DNA of 64,000 nucleotides. Source: CAJCIW01 sp963833965 (GTDB lineage: Bacteria; Chlamydiota; Chlamydiia; Chlamydiales; Rhabdochlamydiaceae). Each line of letters starts with the position of its first letter. Position 1 is the stretch's first letter. Positions 32,895 to 41,256 of this stretch are shown piece by piece. The notes beneath the pieces were generated by a model. The model was given only the letters and a program-made list of their open reading frames with translations. It ran no database searches and was not told the origin of the DNA. The position numbers and the translations under genes were made by a program. The DNA lies in the NCBI GenBank assembly GCA_963833965.1, contig CAWHZZ010000001.1:248001-312000 (forward strand), in the 5' to 3' direction.

Positions 32895-34382
32895 TTATCT
32901 CCTTATTGAGTTGACTTCTCGCTGAAACTCTTCTCCTCGATGCGCGTAATCGCGGAACATATCATAACTCGAACATCCCGGGGAGAGAAGGATACAGTCG
33001 CCTTTTTCGGCGCTCCCAAGCGCGGTGTGGACGGCCGAGGCTAAAGAATCAGCAAGCTTGATGTTAAAATAGGGATGCATTTCTTCATAAATCTTTCTAG
33101 CTGCAGCCCCAATCGCAACCATCTGTTTGACTTTTCCGGAAAAGGGATGTTTCCAGGGAAGATAAGACGCGCCCTTGTCTATTCCTCCTACAATGAGGAT
33201 CACAGGACCCTTCATTGCTTGCACCGCTTGAATGACGGCATCGATGTTCGTCCCTTTGCTGTCGTCGTAGAAAGAGATCCCATCGACCTCCCGCACAAAT
33301 TCAATGCGATGCGGAGGCTTGCGGAATGTTTCCAGAGCTCTGCAAAACAGCTCGCTCGGTATCGAAAAGGGTCTCAAAAGGGCCCAGGCTGCTAACGCAT
33401 TCTCAATGTCGTGCCTTCCCATTTCTCTATAGCGATTAGGCAAAATGCATTCAACCTTTTCCCTGTAGAGGGAATTGCAAAGCTCATGCGCCCCAATAAA
33501 TCGCCCTTTTGAACCCATTTTTCGCCGCGCCTTCTCGCCTGCTTGTTCAAGCAGGCCACCGTCGGCGCGGCACGGGCCAGCTTGCTGGCCCTGAAAACTG
33601 GCGTCAAAATCATCGATTTCCTGGGGCACAGCAATTTTGCAATTCCCTCTGTAGACAATTTTTGTCTTGTCGGTCCATAAATCACAACTTTGCTGCATTC
33701 CAAACGTCTGATAATTTTTCCCGTGAAGAAGCGGCGCAAACAACTCCAAGATCTGCTCCTGAATGAAAAAATTATCTTCTCTTTTCATCAGCATTTGAAG
33801 CCGACATTTCGCCTCGGCGTACTCTTGTATGTCTGCATAGCGGTCCAAATGGTCTGGCGTAATATTCAAAACCACGCCCGCGTCGAAAACTGGAGTGCGC
33901 AGGGTCTCGAGCTGAAAAGAGCTGAGCTCAACGACAAACGCCTCCTCCGGACCGGGGTCCAATAAATAATCGCAAAGCGCGGCGCCGACGTTCCCCAAAG
34001 CGGCCGCTTTGATACCGGCTGTATTGAGGATGTGTGCGGCTAAAAGGGCGACGGTCGTTTTGCCATTGGTTCCGGTGACGGCGACGAGCGGTTTTTTGAA
34101 GTGCGGCAGAGCAAGTTCAGCCTCTCCGATGACCTCGACCCCCTTTTCTGTGGCGGCAGAGTATATAGGATGTTTTGGACTGATCCCGGGAGAGACGACA
34201 ACCTGCCGAATTTGAGTCCAATCGACAGGCGCGGTATCGTGCTGACAAAGGATGCCTGAAGTTTGTAACTCAGCAAGAACAGGAAAACTACTGTCGACTC
34301 CAATGACCTGCTCCCCCTGCTTTGTTAAGAAGCGGGCTGCTGCGATACCGCTGACTCCGAGGCCTAATACAAGGGTTTTCAT
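32895..34382 (-). CDS. murD: UDP-N-acetylmuramoylalanine--D-glutamate ligase with in-frame repeat insertion
   Basis: Adds D-glutamate to the peptidoglycan precursor. Motifs: GLGVSGIAAARFL (7-19), P-loop VTGTNGKTTVALLAA (102-116), VELSSFQLE (151-159), NITPDHLDRY, NALAAW, and the C-terminal DDSKGTN. It has 495 residues against about 430-450 for the family. The excess is residues about 245-305, coded exactly by a TA-flanked palindrome (33468-33651). That segment is low in family likeness (AGPCRADGGLLEQAGEKARRK). Removing it with one TA rejoins KTKIVY to REKVECIL in frame. The upstream gap is filled by another MITE, whose end touches the start codon. Confidence 0.95.
   Translation of the reverse strand: MKTLVLGLGVSGIAAARFLTKQGEQVIGVDSSFPVLAELQTSGILCQHDTAPVDWTQIRQVVVSPGISPKHPIYSAATEKGVEVIGEAELALPHFKKPLVAVTGTNGKTTVALLAAHILNTAGIKAAALGNVGAALCDYLLDPGPEEAFVVELSSFQLETLRTPVFDAGVVLNITPDHLDRYADIQEYAEAKCRLQMLMKREDNFFIQEQILELFAPLLHGKNYQTFGMQQSCDLWTDKTKIVYRGNCKIAVPQEIDDFDASFQGQQAGPCRADGGLLEQAGEKARRKMGSKGRFIGAHELCNSLYREKVECILPNRYREMGRHDIENALAAWALLRPFSIPSELFCRALETFRKPPHRIEFVREVDGISFYDDSKGTNIDAVIQAVQAMKGPVILIVGGIDKGASYLPWKHPFSGKVKQMVAIGAAARKIYEEMHPYFNIKLADSLASAVHTALGSAEKGDCILLSPGCSSYDMFRDYAHRGEEFQREVNSIRR
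33468..33651. repeat. TA-flanked palindromic element inserted in frame in murD
   Basis: A 184-bp element between TA dinucleotides. Arms begin GAGGGAATTGCAAA on both strands (33468 inwards and 33649 inwards), and homology continues through GCCCCA and ATCG. Inside are two perfect hairpins: an 8-bp stem around 33539-33558 and an 8-bp stem of GGGCCAGC/GCTGGCCC around 33574-33591. Element plus one TA is 186 bp, exactly 62 codons, with no stop in the murD frame. Confidence 0.85.
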
Positions 34383-34387
34383 ATATA

Positions 34388-34568
34388 TACCGGTTCCACT
34401 GGAAAGTTATGAAAATTTCTGCTTCAGCATCTTCACTTACAGCCGTGGCAAGCCACGGTCTTTTCGTTCATTTCCATCGACCATGTGCTGGCACATGGTC
34501 TGCTTCAACGAACGAAAAATTGAAGCGCTGAAATTGAAATTCTCTATAACTTTCCAGTGTCGCCAGTA
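34388..34568 (-). mobile_element. MITE family A, copy 1 (between mraY and murD)
   Basis: A 181-bp element, flanked by TA on both sides, with about 25-bp imperfect terminal inverted repeats ending in ACTGGAAAGTTAT. Inside are two perfect hairpins (10-bp stem on GACCATGTGC; 6-bp stem on CCGTGG). It fills almost all of the mraY-murD gap and ends 5 bp from the murD start codon. It is identical, in reverse orientation, to the copy at 53414. Confidence 0.93.
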
Positions 34569-34573
34569 TATAC

Positions 34574-35788
34574 TTACTGAAATTTGATGGAGGCGAGGCC
34601 AAAGAGCGCCAAAATCAAGCTCACGATCCAAAATCTAAGGACGACCTTCGTCTCCGGCCATCCTTTATATTCAAAGTGATGATGCAGCGGAGAGCAGAGA
34701 AAAATCCGTTTCTTGTTGCGAAGTTTGTAGCTTCCGACTTGCAAGATCACAGACAAAGTCTCCGCGACAAAGATGCCAGCGACAACAGCAAAGAGAATTT
34801 CGCGCCTCAGCAAAACGGCGCTCACCCCGACGATCCCCCCTAAAGCGAGCGAACCGGTATCTCCCATAAAGACTTGTGCCGGATAACCATTGTACCACAA
34901 AAATCCCAAACACGCGCCGATCAACGCGAATAAATAAATGGCAATCTCCCCGCTCCCTTCGATGTACATGATATTCAAGTAACGGGCCATCTCGATGTTA
35001 TTGGACAAAAAGGCCATGAGGCCTAAAACTCCTGCGACCATAACCAAGCATCCCGACGCAAGCCCGTCCAGGCCGTCTGTCAGGTTGACCCCATTGGATG
35101 CCCCTGTGATGACAAATAGAGTGATCAAGATTCCAAAGATGATTCCGGCCCCTTTCAAAATGAAAATCGGATCTTTCAAAAACGGGAGAAAGTAGCGGCT
35201 CATGTACGCCTGCGTCGAGAGCGTCCTTCCCACGTACTCTTCTTTCACCAGTGTGATTTGCTCCTTAGCCGCAGGAGGTGTGAACCAGGTTTTGGTGGAG
35301 AGCGCTTTCGTGACGGCAGGGCAAAAGAGGTATAGGGCGATGAAGAGAGCGAGTAAATTCTGGAGTAAGAATTTTCTTCTCGCGGAGAGGCCCTTCGCAT
35401 TTTTATATTTGAGCTTTAAATAATCGTCGTACCCGCCCAAAAATCCCAGCCAGACGGTCGTCACAAGCAAAATCAACGTAAAACTGCTCTTCCAGTCCAT
35501 CCATAATAAAAGCGAAAGCAGCATGGAAGAGAGAATTAAGATTCCCCCCATGGTCGGAGTGTCTTTCTTTTTTGCGTGAAGCTCCACAAGCAGAGGGCAG
35601 TCTTCCACGCGGATCGATTGCCCTGTCTTCATCTCGTATAATTTTCGAATGAATCGCGGACCGCAAAAAATTGTGAACAGCAAAGAGGTCAAAGCGGCGA
35701 GCATCATCCGCGTCGACGAATACGCAAAGGCAGATGGAACTTTCCATCCCAGCGTCTGGGTTAAAAAATCGTATAACAGCAAAATCAC
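34574..35788 (-). CDS. mraY: Phospho-N-acetylmuramoyl-pentapeptide-transferase
   Basis: Transfers phospho-MurNAc-pentapeptide to undecaprenyl phosphate, giving lipid I. The 404-residue protein has about ten membrane segments. Motifs: KKKDTPTMGGILIL (substrate loop), GGYDDYLKL, NGVNLTDGLDGLA, NGYPAQVFMGDTGSLALGG and PLHHHFEYKGWPE. It is somewhat long because of an outer loop of about 45 residues (LSTKTWFTPPAAKEQITLVKEE region). The downstream gap to murD is occupied by a MITE, which may disturb polycistronic expression. Confidence 0.95.
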   Translation of the reverse strand: MILLLYDFLTQTLGWKVPSAFAYSSTRMMLAALTSLLFTIFCGPRFIRKLYEMKTGQSIRVEDCPLLVELHAKKKDTPTMGGILILSSMLLSLLLWMDWKSSFTLILLVTTVWLGFLGGYDDYLKLKYKNAKGLSARRKFLLQNLLALFIALYLFCPAVTKALSTKTWFTPPAAKEQITLVKEEYVGRTLSTQAYMSRYFLPFLKDPIFILKGAGIIFGILITLFVITGASNGVNLTDGLDGLASGCLVMVAGVLGLMAFLSNNIEMARYLNIMYIEGSGEIAIYLFALIGACLGFLWYNGYPAQVFMGDTGSLALGGIVGVSAVLLRREILFAVVAGIFVAETLSVILQVGSYKLRNKKRIFLCSPLHHHFEYKGWPETKVVLRFWIVSLILALFGLASIKFQ

Positions 35789-35872
35789 AACAGTAGTATG
35801 TGGATTAAATCTGAAGACTAATGCTAATCTTACCTAGAACAAAAAAAATCCAAAAGGAAAAAAAATAGGCCG

Positions 35873-37207
35873 CTACTCAAGAACTCGCCAAAGCTGTTTG
35901 GCGTTGGACCCTTTGAGGAGAACGACGTCGCCTTCCTCGGCGAGCTCAAAGACTCTTTTCTTGATTAAGCTCAGATCGAGGAAATGCTCCACCGGGCGGT
36001 TTTCTTTTTGGAAGAGCTCGACCATGGTGGTGCACTCCTCGCCCAAACATAAAAGATAATCGATATAGGAGAGGGCGAGCTTGGCCACCTCATAATGGAT
36101 CTGCTCGCTGTAGATGCCTAATTCCACCATCCCGCCTAGGACGCCGATCCGTTTTTTTCCAGGGCGCGCGAGCGGCAGATTGCGCAGCGCCGCTGTCATC
36201 GAAAGCAAATTAGCATTGTAGGAGTCGTTGAGAAAGAGGATCCCTTCTTTCTCGATGAATTCAAATCTTCGCTTGTAGACGGTGAGCTTTTGGGCCTGGG
36301 GGATAATTTCCTCCCATTCCATTCCCATATTTCGGGCGACGGCGGCCGCGCCGATAAAATTTTCGCAGAGATGATTTGCCGCAAAAGGCAAGGAAAAGGT
36401 CGAGGTCCTCTCCCCTTTTTCTCTTGCATAGAATTGCGACCCCTCTCGGCAAAGGACAAAATCGCTATCTTCTCCCTCTTCCTCCAGCGAGTATGTGATC
36501 TTCGGGCAATCGCGCTCTTGCACAGCCTGAAAGCAGGCGGCTTGCGCATTGACAAATGCCATTTTCGTCATGGGATGGGCCATGATTTCCGCCTTGGCAG
36601 CGGCAATGCCGTGGATTCCATCAGGAAAAAAAACAGCATGCACGAGGGCGATCTTCGTAATGAGGCAAACTTCGGGCGGGGCGATCTCGATGAGCTTCTC
36701 GATATGATGGGAGCCTGTCATCCCCATTTCAACGACAAGTATCTCTTCATCCCCCTCCAAGTTGAGAATGCTGAGCGGCACACTGACTTGCGAATTGGCA
36801 TTTCCTGGCGTCTTGCCGACGCGGAATTTCCCTTCCAAAAGAGTGGCGATGAATTCTTTTGTGGTCGTCTTCCCGACAGAACCTGTCACGGCGATGACGC
36901 GGGCAGCTCTTTGGACATGCACTGTTTTGGCCAGTTTCTGCAAGGACGCCAGGACATCGTCGACATAAACCAGGGTAAGGCCATAGCTCTCACCTCGATA
37001 TTGCTTAGAGACCACGGCACCCACGGCTCCTCTTGTCGCAACCTCGTTCAAAAAGTCATGGCCATCGACCTTCTCTCCTTTGATCGCAAAAAAAAGCTCG
37101 CCCGCTTCAACACACCGGCTGTCTTGCCGAAAACCTTGCACTTTTGCTGAAACGGCCACATCGCTGCCTAGCCAATTGACCACTTGAGCAAAATCAAATT
37201 CCGCCAT
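35873..37207 (-). CDS. murF: UDP-MurNAc-tripeptide--D-Ala-D-Ala ligase
   Basis: Adds D-alanyl-D-alanine to the precursor. 444 residues with the N-terminal SRCVEAGELFFAIKGEKVDGHDF, P-loop VTGSVGKTTTKEF near 107-119, EMGMTGSHHI and NDSYNANLLSM. It appears to be the first gene of the cluster running down to ftsQ. The enzyme set murC, D, F, mraY, murG, ftsW supports peptidoglycan synthesis; murE is not in the window. Confidence 0.95.
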   Translation of the reverse strand: MAEFDFAQVVNWLGSDVAVSAKVQGFRQDSRCVEAGELFFAIKGEKVDGHDFLNEVATRGAVGAVVSKQYRGESYGLTLVYVDDVLASLQKLAKTVHVQRAARVIAVTGSVGKTTTKEFIATLLEGKFRVGKTPGNANSQVSVPLSILNLEGDEEILVVEMGMTGSHHIEKLIEIAPPEVCLITKIALVHAVFFPDGIHGIAAAKAEIMAHPMTKMAFVNAQAACFQAVQERDCPKITYSLEEEGEDSDFVLCREGSQFYAREKGERTSTFSLPFAANHLCENFIGAAAVARNMGMEWEEIIPQAQKLTVYKRRFEFIEKEGILFLNDSYNANLLSMTAALRNLPLARPGKKRIGVLGGMVELGIYSEQIHYEVAKLALSYIDYLLCLGEECTTMVELFQKENRPVEHFLDLSLIKKRVFELAEEGDVVLLKGSNAKQLWRVLE

Positions 37208-37287
37208 GACCCACCTACGATTCTACTCAAACTTAACGCAACGTGGAAAATTTTGCAAAGTCTGAGAGCTATGCATTGAGAAATTGC

Positions 37288-37617
37288 TTAAGCTACCGCC
37301 CGATGGACGATTTTGGCAATCGTGCGAATGGTGGGGTTGCCCCTTTTTGACAAGGCGTTTTGCACAGTGGTTCTGGACATTTTCAGTTCTTTTGCGACTT
37401 TCGTACGATTAACACGAAGATAAGCATCCAAAATTCCCAAAAACGCGCCTGCATCATTTTCTTCTAAACTTTGCAAAAGAGCCTTAGCCACCTTTTCATG
37501 AGACTGAAAGAACTCCGATGGCTTATGTTGAAGAGTAGGGATCCGTTTTTTACTTCTAATGATCGGTGTATCTTCGAAGCAAAACTTTGGCTTTTTTAAT
37601 GTCTTCTTTTTGGTCAT
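37288..37617 (-). CDS. Helix-turn-helix regulator, HigA-type antitoxin-like
   Basis: A 109-residue DNA-binding protein. The C-terminal half AGAFLGILDAYL...TKVAKELKMSRTTVQNALSKRGNPTIRTIAKIV matches the addiction-module antidote family (helix, turn, recognition helix, then GNPT). The N-terminus is basic. The ATG at 37617 follows GGAGG by 8 bases; an in-frame TTG at 37632 overlaps the ribosome-binding site itself. No toxin gene is adjacent. It may be an orphan regulator. Confidence 0.75.
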   Translation of the reverse strand: MTKKKTLKKPKFCFEDTPIIRSKKRIPTLQHKPSEFFQSHEKVAKALLQSLEENDAGAFLGILDAYLRVNRTKVAKELKMSRTTVQNALSKRGNPTIRTIAKIVHRAVA

Positions 37618-37730
37618 TTTTCTTGCCTCCAATCAACAACAGAATAGCAAGTGCACAATATAATGTGCACCACAATAAAATGGGCAGTTCCTGTTGATTT
37701 TGAGTGAGTTTTTCTCACATCGGCAGTTTT

Positions 37731-37949
37731 TTAAAGAAGATTGCAAAAACACTTTTTGGCAATTTTAGCTGCTTTGGCTTCGGCGTCCTTTTGCTCATAC
37801 TCTTTAAAATCCGATTTTATTGTTTCATTCGCCCACCTAAGTGAGCGTGCATTCTCTACGCATGCATTGTCCGTAATCGCATCTATTTGCTCGTCAAATG
37901 AATAATTTAACATCGCAGATTTGTTTGTTTCAGAAACTGAAAGAGTCAT
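37731..37949 (-). CDS. Small hypothetical protein (72 aa)
   Basis: A short, charged, helical protein with no recognised domain. A possible ribosome-binding site (TAGGT) precedes the ATG by about 8 bases. It ends with CFCNLL, a cysteine-containing, CaaX-like tail, though not a strict match. It sits upstream of the HTH gene on the same strand, with a 113-bp gap. Probability of being real is moderate. Confidence 0.45.
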   Translation of the reverse strand: MTLSVSETNKSAMLNYSFDEQIDAITDNACVENARSLRWANETIKSDFKEYEQKDAEAKAAKIAKKCFCNLL

Positions 37950-38146
37950 GAAAAATACCTATTTTTTAATTTAAATAAACATAATAAGCATATCATAAAA
38001 CCAACAGAGCACAAAACAAAAACCATTCACCGATAAACATTATTAAAATTTTTATTTACCGTTTGCGCTTTAAAAATGATGGACATTGAGTAGACCAAGC
38101 AGATAAAAAGAAAAGTTGGGAAAATTAAAGTGTGGTAAGACCCACC

Positions 38147-39103
38147 ATGAAAAAAATCGCCGCTTCGACAATCCTTTTGCTCAGCATCGCAGAATTCTGC
38201 TGTGCCAACCCGATTGGAAAAGTGCCGCCGGAAAAGAAAAACTACTCCTTTCCTAAGCCGGTTGAAAATGTTAAGGTGCAGCCCAAACCTTCCAAGCGCG
38301 CAAAAAATCCTGAAAAATTATTGGCTTACGAAGAGAGAAGTCGTGAAAACCCTCCCCTGGCGCAACAGCAGAACGACACCACGCCTTCGTGCGCCTTGCA
38401 ACCAATTAAAAAACCGCCAAGAAGCATTAAGACTTTTACAATCGATGTCGCTCCCCAGTATTCTTATGTCATGATCCGTTCGCGGAAAATGAGGAAACTC
38501 ACCGGCCACCTTTATGGAGGTTCGGCCGAGATGGAATACAAAAAAAGCAATCACGTCTATGGCGATGTGAACTTCTTATGGAACCAAGGCAAAATCCGAG
38601 CCCATGGACGCGGCCACGAGTGGAAAGAGGCCGTTGCAGAATTCCTCTTGGGCTACACGACGCCAATTTTTCATCGCACGGTGATGACGATTTTCGCCGG
38701 CTTTGGCTACCGGCGCGTCATGGACCATAAAAGCTATCAAGGATTCCACCATCACAAGCAACTGATTTACGACGAATACTTTGTTCCGTGCGGACTTCTT
38801 TTCGACTTCAATTGGTGGGACCATTTTGGATTCAGCTTAGACCTCAAGGCGATGCCGGCTGTCGATGAAAAAGTGCAGTTCGGCGGCAAACCCGATGTGT
38901 TCTATCAGCTCAGCCGCATGATGAACTATGAGGTCGACCTGCCGATCACTTGGAAAGTTGTTCGCGGGATCAAAGGGGATTTCGATCTCTCGCTCATCCC
39001 TTTCTACAAATATTGGCAATTTGGCGGCAATTCCCGTATCGATCTGCGCTCACGTACCCAGACCTATTGGGGCGGTGCGCTTCAAATCGCAATCAGTTTT
39101 TAA
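38147..39103 (+). CDS. Putative outer-membrane beta-barrel protein
   Basis: A 318-residue exported protein. The signal peptide is MKKIAASTILLLSIAEFCCA, with cleavage likely after residue 20. A Pro/Lys-rich linker follows, and then from about residue 100 alternating strands rich in Tyr, Gly, Phe and Trp (VAPQYSYVMIR, GFGYRRVMDH, FGFSLDLKAMP, LSLIPFYKYWQFGGNSRI). The last residues GGALQIAISF end in phenylalanine, as in barrels inserted by BamA. The ATG at 38147 is used, not the one at 38132. Function unknown; perhaps a porin or adhesin. Confidence 0.7.
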   Translation: MKKIAASTILLLSIAEFCCANPIGKVPPEKKNYSFPKPVENVKVQPKPSKRAKNPEKLLAYEERSRENPPLAQQQNDTTPSCALQPIKKPPRSIKTFTIDVAPQYSYVMIRSRKMRKLTGHLYGGSAEMEYKKSNHVYGDVNFLWNQGKIRAHGRGHEWKEAVAEFLLGYTTPIFHRTVMTIFAGFGYRRVMDHKSYQGFHHHKQLIYDEYFVPCGLLFDFNWWDHFGFSLDLKAMPAVDEKVQFGGKPDVFYQLSRMMNYEVDLPITWKVVRGIKGDFDLSLIPFYKYWQFGGNSRIDLRSRTQTYWGGALQIAISF

Positions 39104-39774
39104 CGAAACTCGCTTTTGCGGATCCACTTGGTCGCGATCCACTTTTCCCCTTTGATGACGGGCGCTCCGCCGTGCAGGGACAATCGATCTTCTTTGCCGT
39201 CGGGCGTGCAGTTGTAAAAGAGGACCGCGCTGCCTTTGACGGGCTTGACTTTGATTTTGGCTTCGGGAAATACGGTCTCTCCGCCCTCTTGCGTGTCGGC
39301 GAGGTACATGATCATCGTTGCGACTCTCTGACCGCCGCGATTGTAAGCGGCCGCGCCGCCTTCGTACGTGTTGTCAAAATAGTCCCAGTGGGGTCGGTAT
39401 TCTTCTCCAATGCCATAGGATAAAATCTGTATTCCCTCCCCATTTTGCTCCGGCAGCATCGTCAATTCCGCGATGCGGCGCTCAATGCCTTTCACAATGA
39501 GGTCTGCACTTCTTACAAAAAACATCCCTTTGCTCGTCCTGGCTTCATGGACCTCGCCATCACTGGCGACGGCTGCGACAACGGTAGAGCGCTTCAACTC
39601 CGGTCGCGCACGGGTAATCAGATGATCGCACTCTGCGGGAGAGAGAAAGTTCTCGATTAAAAAGATCCGGGGGGTCCAGCTCAATACCTTCACTGTGGGA
39701 TGAGCGGCAGGCTCTGCGGCGAACACTCCAATCGAAAACATCATGACGAGGAAGCTTATGAGGCGAATTTGCAT
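39100..39774 (-). CDS. Exported prolyl-4-hydroxylase-like dioxygenase
   Basis: A 224-residue 2-oxoglutarate/Fe(II) dioxygenase of the prolyl-4-hydroxylase alpha type. Iron ligands appear as HWD (H129, D131) and H201 in SLHGGAPV; the oxoglutarate lysine is K211 in KGEKWIATKW. A signal peptide (MQIRLISFLVMMFSIGVFAA) predicts export. The ATG at 39774 follows AAAGGAG by 7 bases. It is convergent with the barrel gene, overlapping 4 bp. It could hydroxylate proline in an exported or host protein; the substrate is unknown. Confidence 0.88.
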   Translation of the reverse strand: MQIRLISFLVMMFSIGVFAAEPAAHPTVKVLSWTPRIFLIENFLSPAECDHLITRARPELKRSTVVAAVASDGEVHEARTSKGMFFVRSADLIVKGIERRIAELTMLPEQNGEGIQILSYGIGEEYRPHWDYFDNTYEGGAAAYNRGGQRVATMIMYLADTQEGGETVFPEAKIKVKPVKGSAVLFYNCTPDGKEDRLSLHGGAPVIKGEKWIATKWIRKSEFR

Positions 39775-39840
39775 ATAGGAGCTCCTTTTTCGTCTAAAAA
39801 TAGAAATTTCAATTATTAATTTCAAATTAAAAAAATATCT

Positions 39841-39873
39841 TTACTTTAAAAAAATGTTAAAAACACATATAAT
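39841..39873 (+). promoter_or_regulatory. Promoter candidate upstream of the DUF687-like gene
   Basis: A perfect -10 box TATAAT (39868-39873) about 30 bp before the ATG at 39903, with weak -35 options (TTTAAA at 39845, 17-bp spacing). The leader is strongly AT-rich. Confidence 0.45.
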
Positions 39874-39902
39874 ATTAGTTAAACAATTTATTTTAAATTA
39901 AA

Positions 39903-41108
39903 ATGGCATTCAATCTAGTTTCAAATTTTTGGCAAATGTCAGTAGATGCAACAAATTACTTAAAAACCGCTGCGGGCTATCTCACATCTGCGGAAACCTA
40001 TTCAATCCTGCAATCCGGCGCAGGCCATTTCGCCTCCGGTGTTCTCCCCAGTCAACTTACTTTGGAAAAAAAATCGGTCGCCATCGATCCCCATCCTCTT
40101 CAAACCCTCTATCCCCAGCTCCAAAAAGCCATTGATCAACAGCTGCGATTCCCCGATCTTCGCCAAAGGCTTGATAGAATGCCCGAAAAATTGCGCGATG
40201 CGATCCTCGTTGAAATGAACGGCTCTGTGGAACCAGGCGATGAGGCCCGCCTTCTTGGTGCGATCAAGAACGTGGTGGAAAGAACGTTGGACGCTCAGGA
40301 GCAGCTCGCAAAAAACACGATTTATGGAACTCTTTACCGCATAGCAGGGCAGCCTCAGACCCCCGATTTACAATGGGGTGAGCACAATGCAAAAGAGGAT
40401 ACGCTGCGATTGATCCGGGCGTTGCACCGGCATCAGCATTTGGAAATTTCGGGGAAAGAGATCGCCATCTATTCGGAATTGGAAAAAATGGCAAAACAGC
40501 CCTCTTGCCTCTTTCATCTTTACCGCAAAGAACCGGAACGCGGCTCCATTGGGTTTCACAACGGAATCTGCAATACTTTAGAGGATGTGAAAAGTAGCAC
40601 CCTTCAGCTCTCAGACCGATGCGCTCAGGGACATAATATCCATTGCAGCTATAGCGCCACCGTCAATACGAATTCGGATATTTATTCGGCAGCCCTTGGC
40701 CAAAGCAAAATATCCACGCCAGGCGTTTTGCAGTTGTTAGAGCGTTGGAACGATTATTTTGAACAAAATTCCACAGATCCTCTCTTGCAGATTTGCCACA
40801 GCCGCGGCGCTATCGAAGTCTACAATGCCCTAATGCATCTTCCGGAAGAAAAACGGCAAAGGATTATCGTCATCGCCGTTGCTCCTGCCTACTTTATTCC
40901 AAACACAGATGCAAAGAAGGTCATTAACCTCGTGATCCCTTCCGATCCTATTCCCAAAGTCGCCATAAACCGGCATGTGCCCAATCCAAACACGATGTTG
41001 CTCAGCGAACATGCGGATGGCAAATTTTCCCACTTATTCCTTGGCTCGAGCTATATGAATGCCTTGGCGCCCTTGATAGACCGTTATCTTCGTACAAATG
41101 AGATTTGA
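39903..41108 (+). CDS. DUF687-like chlamydial protein with hydrolase-type serine
   Basis: A 401-residue protein resembling chlamydia-specific DUF687 proteins. The C-terminal half has GFHNGICNTLEDV, ICHSRGAIEVYNALMHLPEE, IIVIAVAPAYFIP, and NLVIPSDPIPK. ICHSRGA has the form of an alpha/beta-hydrolase nucleophile elbow, with Ser inside a small-residue turn. The first 110 residues are unrelated and helical. Proteins of this type are expanded in amoeba-associated chlamydiae, often in copies, with unknown role. I am recalling the family, not aligning it. Confidence 0.7.
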   Translation: MAFNLVSNFWQMSVDATNYLKTAAGYLTSAETYSILQSGAGHFASGVLPSQLTLEKKSVAIDPHPLQTLYPQLQKAIDQQLRFPDLRQRLDRMPEKLRDAILVEMNGSVEPGDEARLLGAIKNVVERTLDAQEQLAKNTIYGTLYRIAGQPQTPDLQWGEHNAKEDTLRLIRALHRHQHLEISGKEIAIYSELEKMAKQPSCLFHLYRKEPERGSIGFHNGICNTLEDVKSSTLQLSDRCAQGHNIHCSYSATVNTNSDIYSAALGQSKISTPGVLQLLERWNDYFEQNSTDPLLQICHSRGAIEVYNALMHLPEEKRQRIIVIAVAPAYFIPNTDAKKVINLVIPSDPIPKVAINRHVPNPNTMLLSEHADGKFSHLFLGSSYMNALAPLIDRYLRTNEI

Positions 41109-41168
41109 AAATATTTTTTTAAATTGACCACATATCCTCTTTTGAGCATACTTTTCGATTCATTCATC

Positions 41169-41240
41169 GGTGGCATAGCCAAGTGGTAAGGCAGAAGCCT
41201 GCAAAGCTTCCATTCCCCAGTTCAAATCTGGGTGCCACCT
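41169..41240 (+). tRNA. tRNA-Cys (anticodon GCA)
   Basis: A 72-base cloverleaf. Acceptor arms GGTGGCA (41169-41175) and TGCCACC (41233-41239), discriminator T as expected for tRNA-Cys. The anticodon stem GAAGC/GCTTC encloses the loop CTGCAAA with GCA. The T-arm contains GTTCAAATC. CCA is not encoded. It lies 17 bp before rsmI. Confidence 0.95.
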
Positions 41241-41256
41241 TCACTAATGTAAGTTT

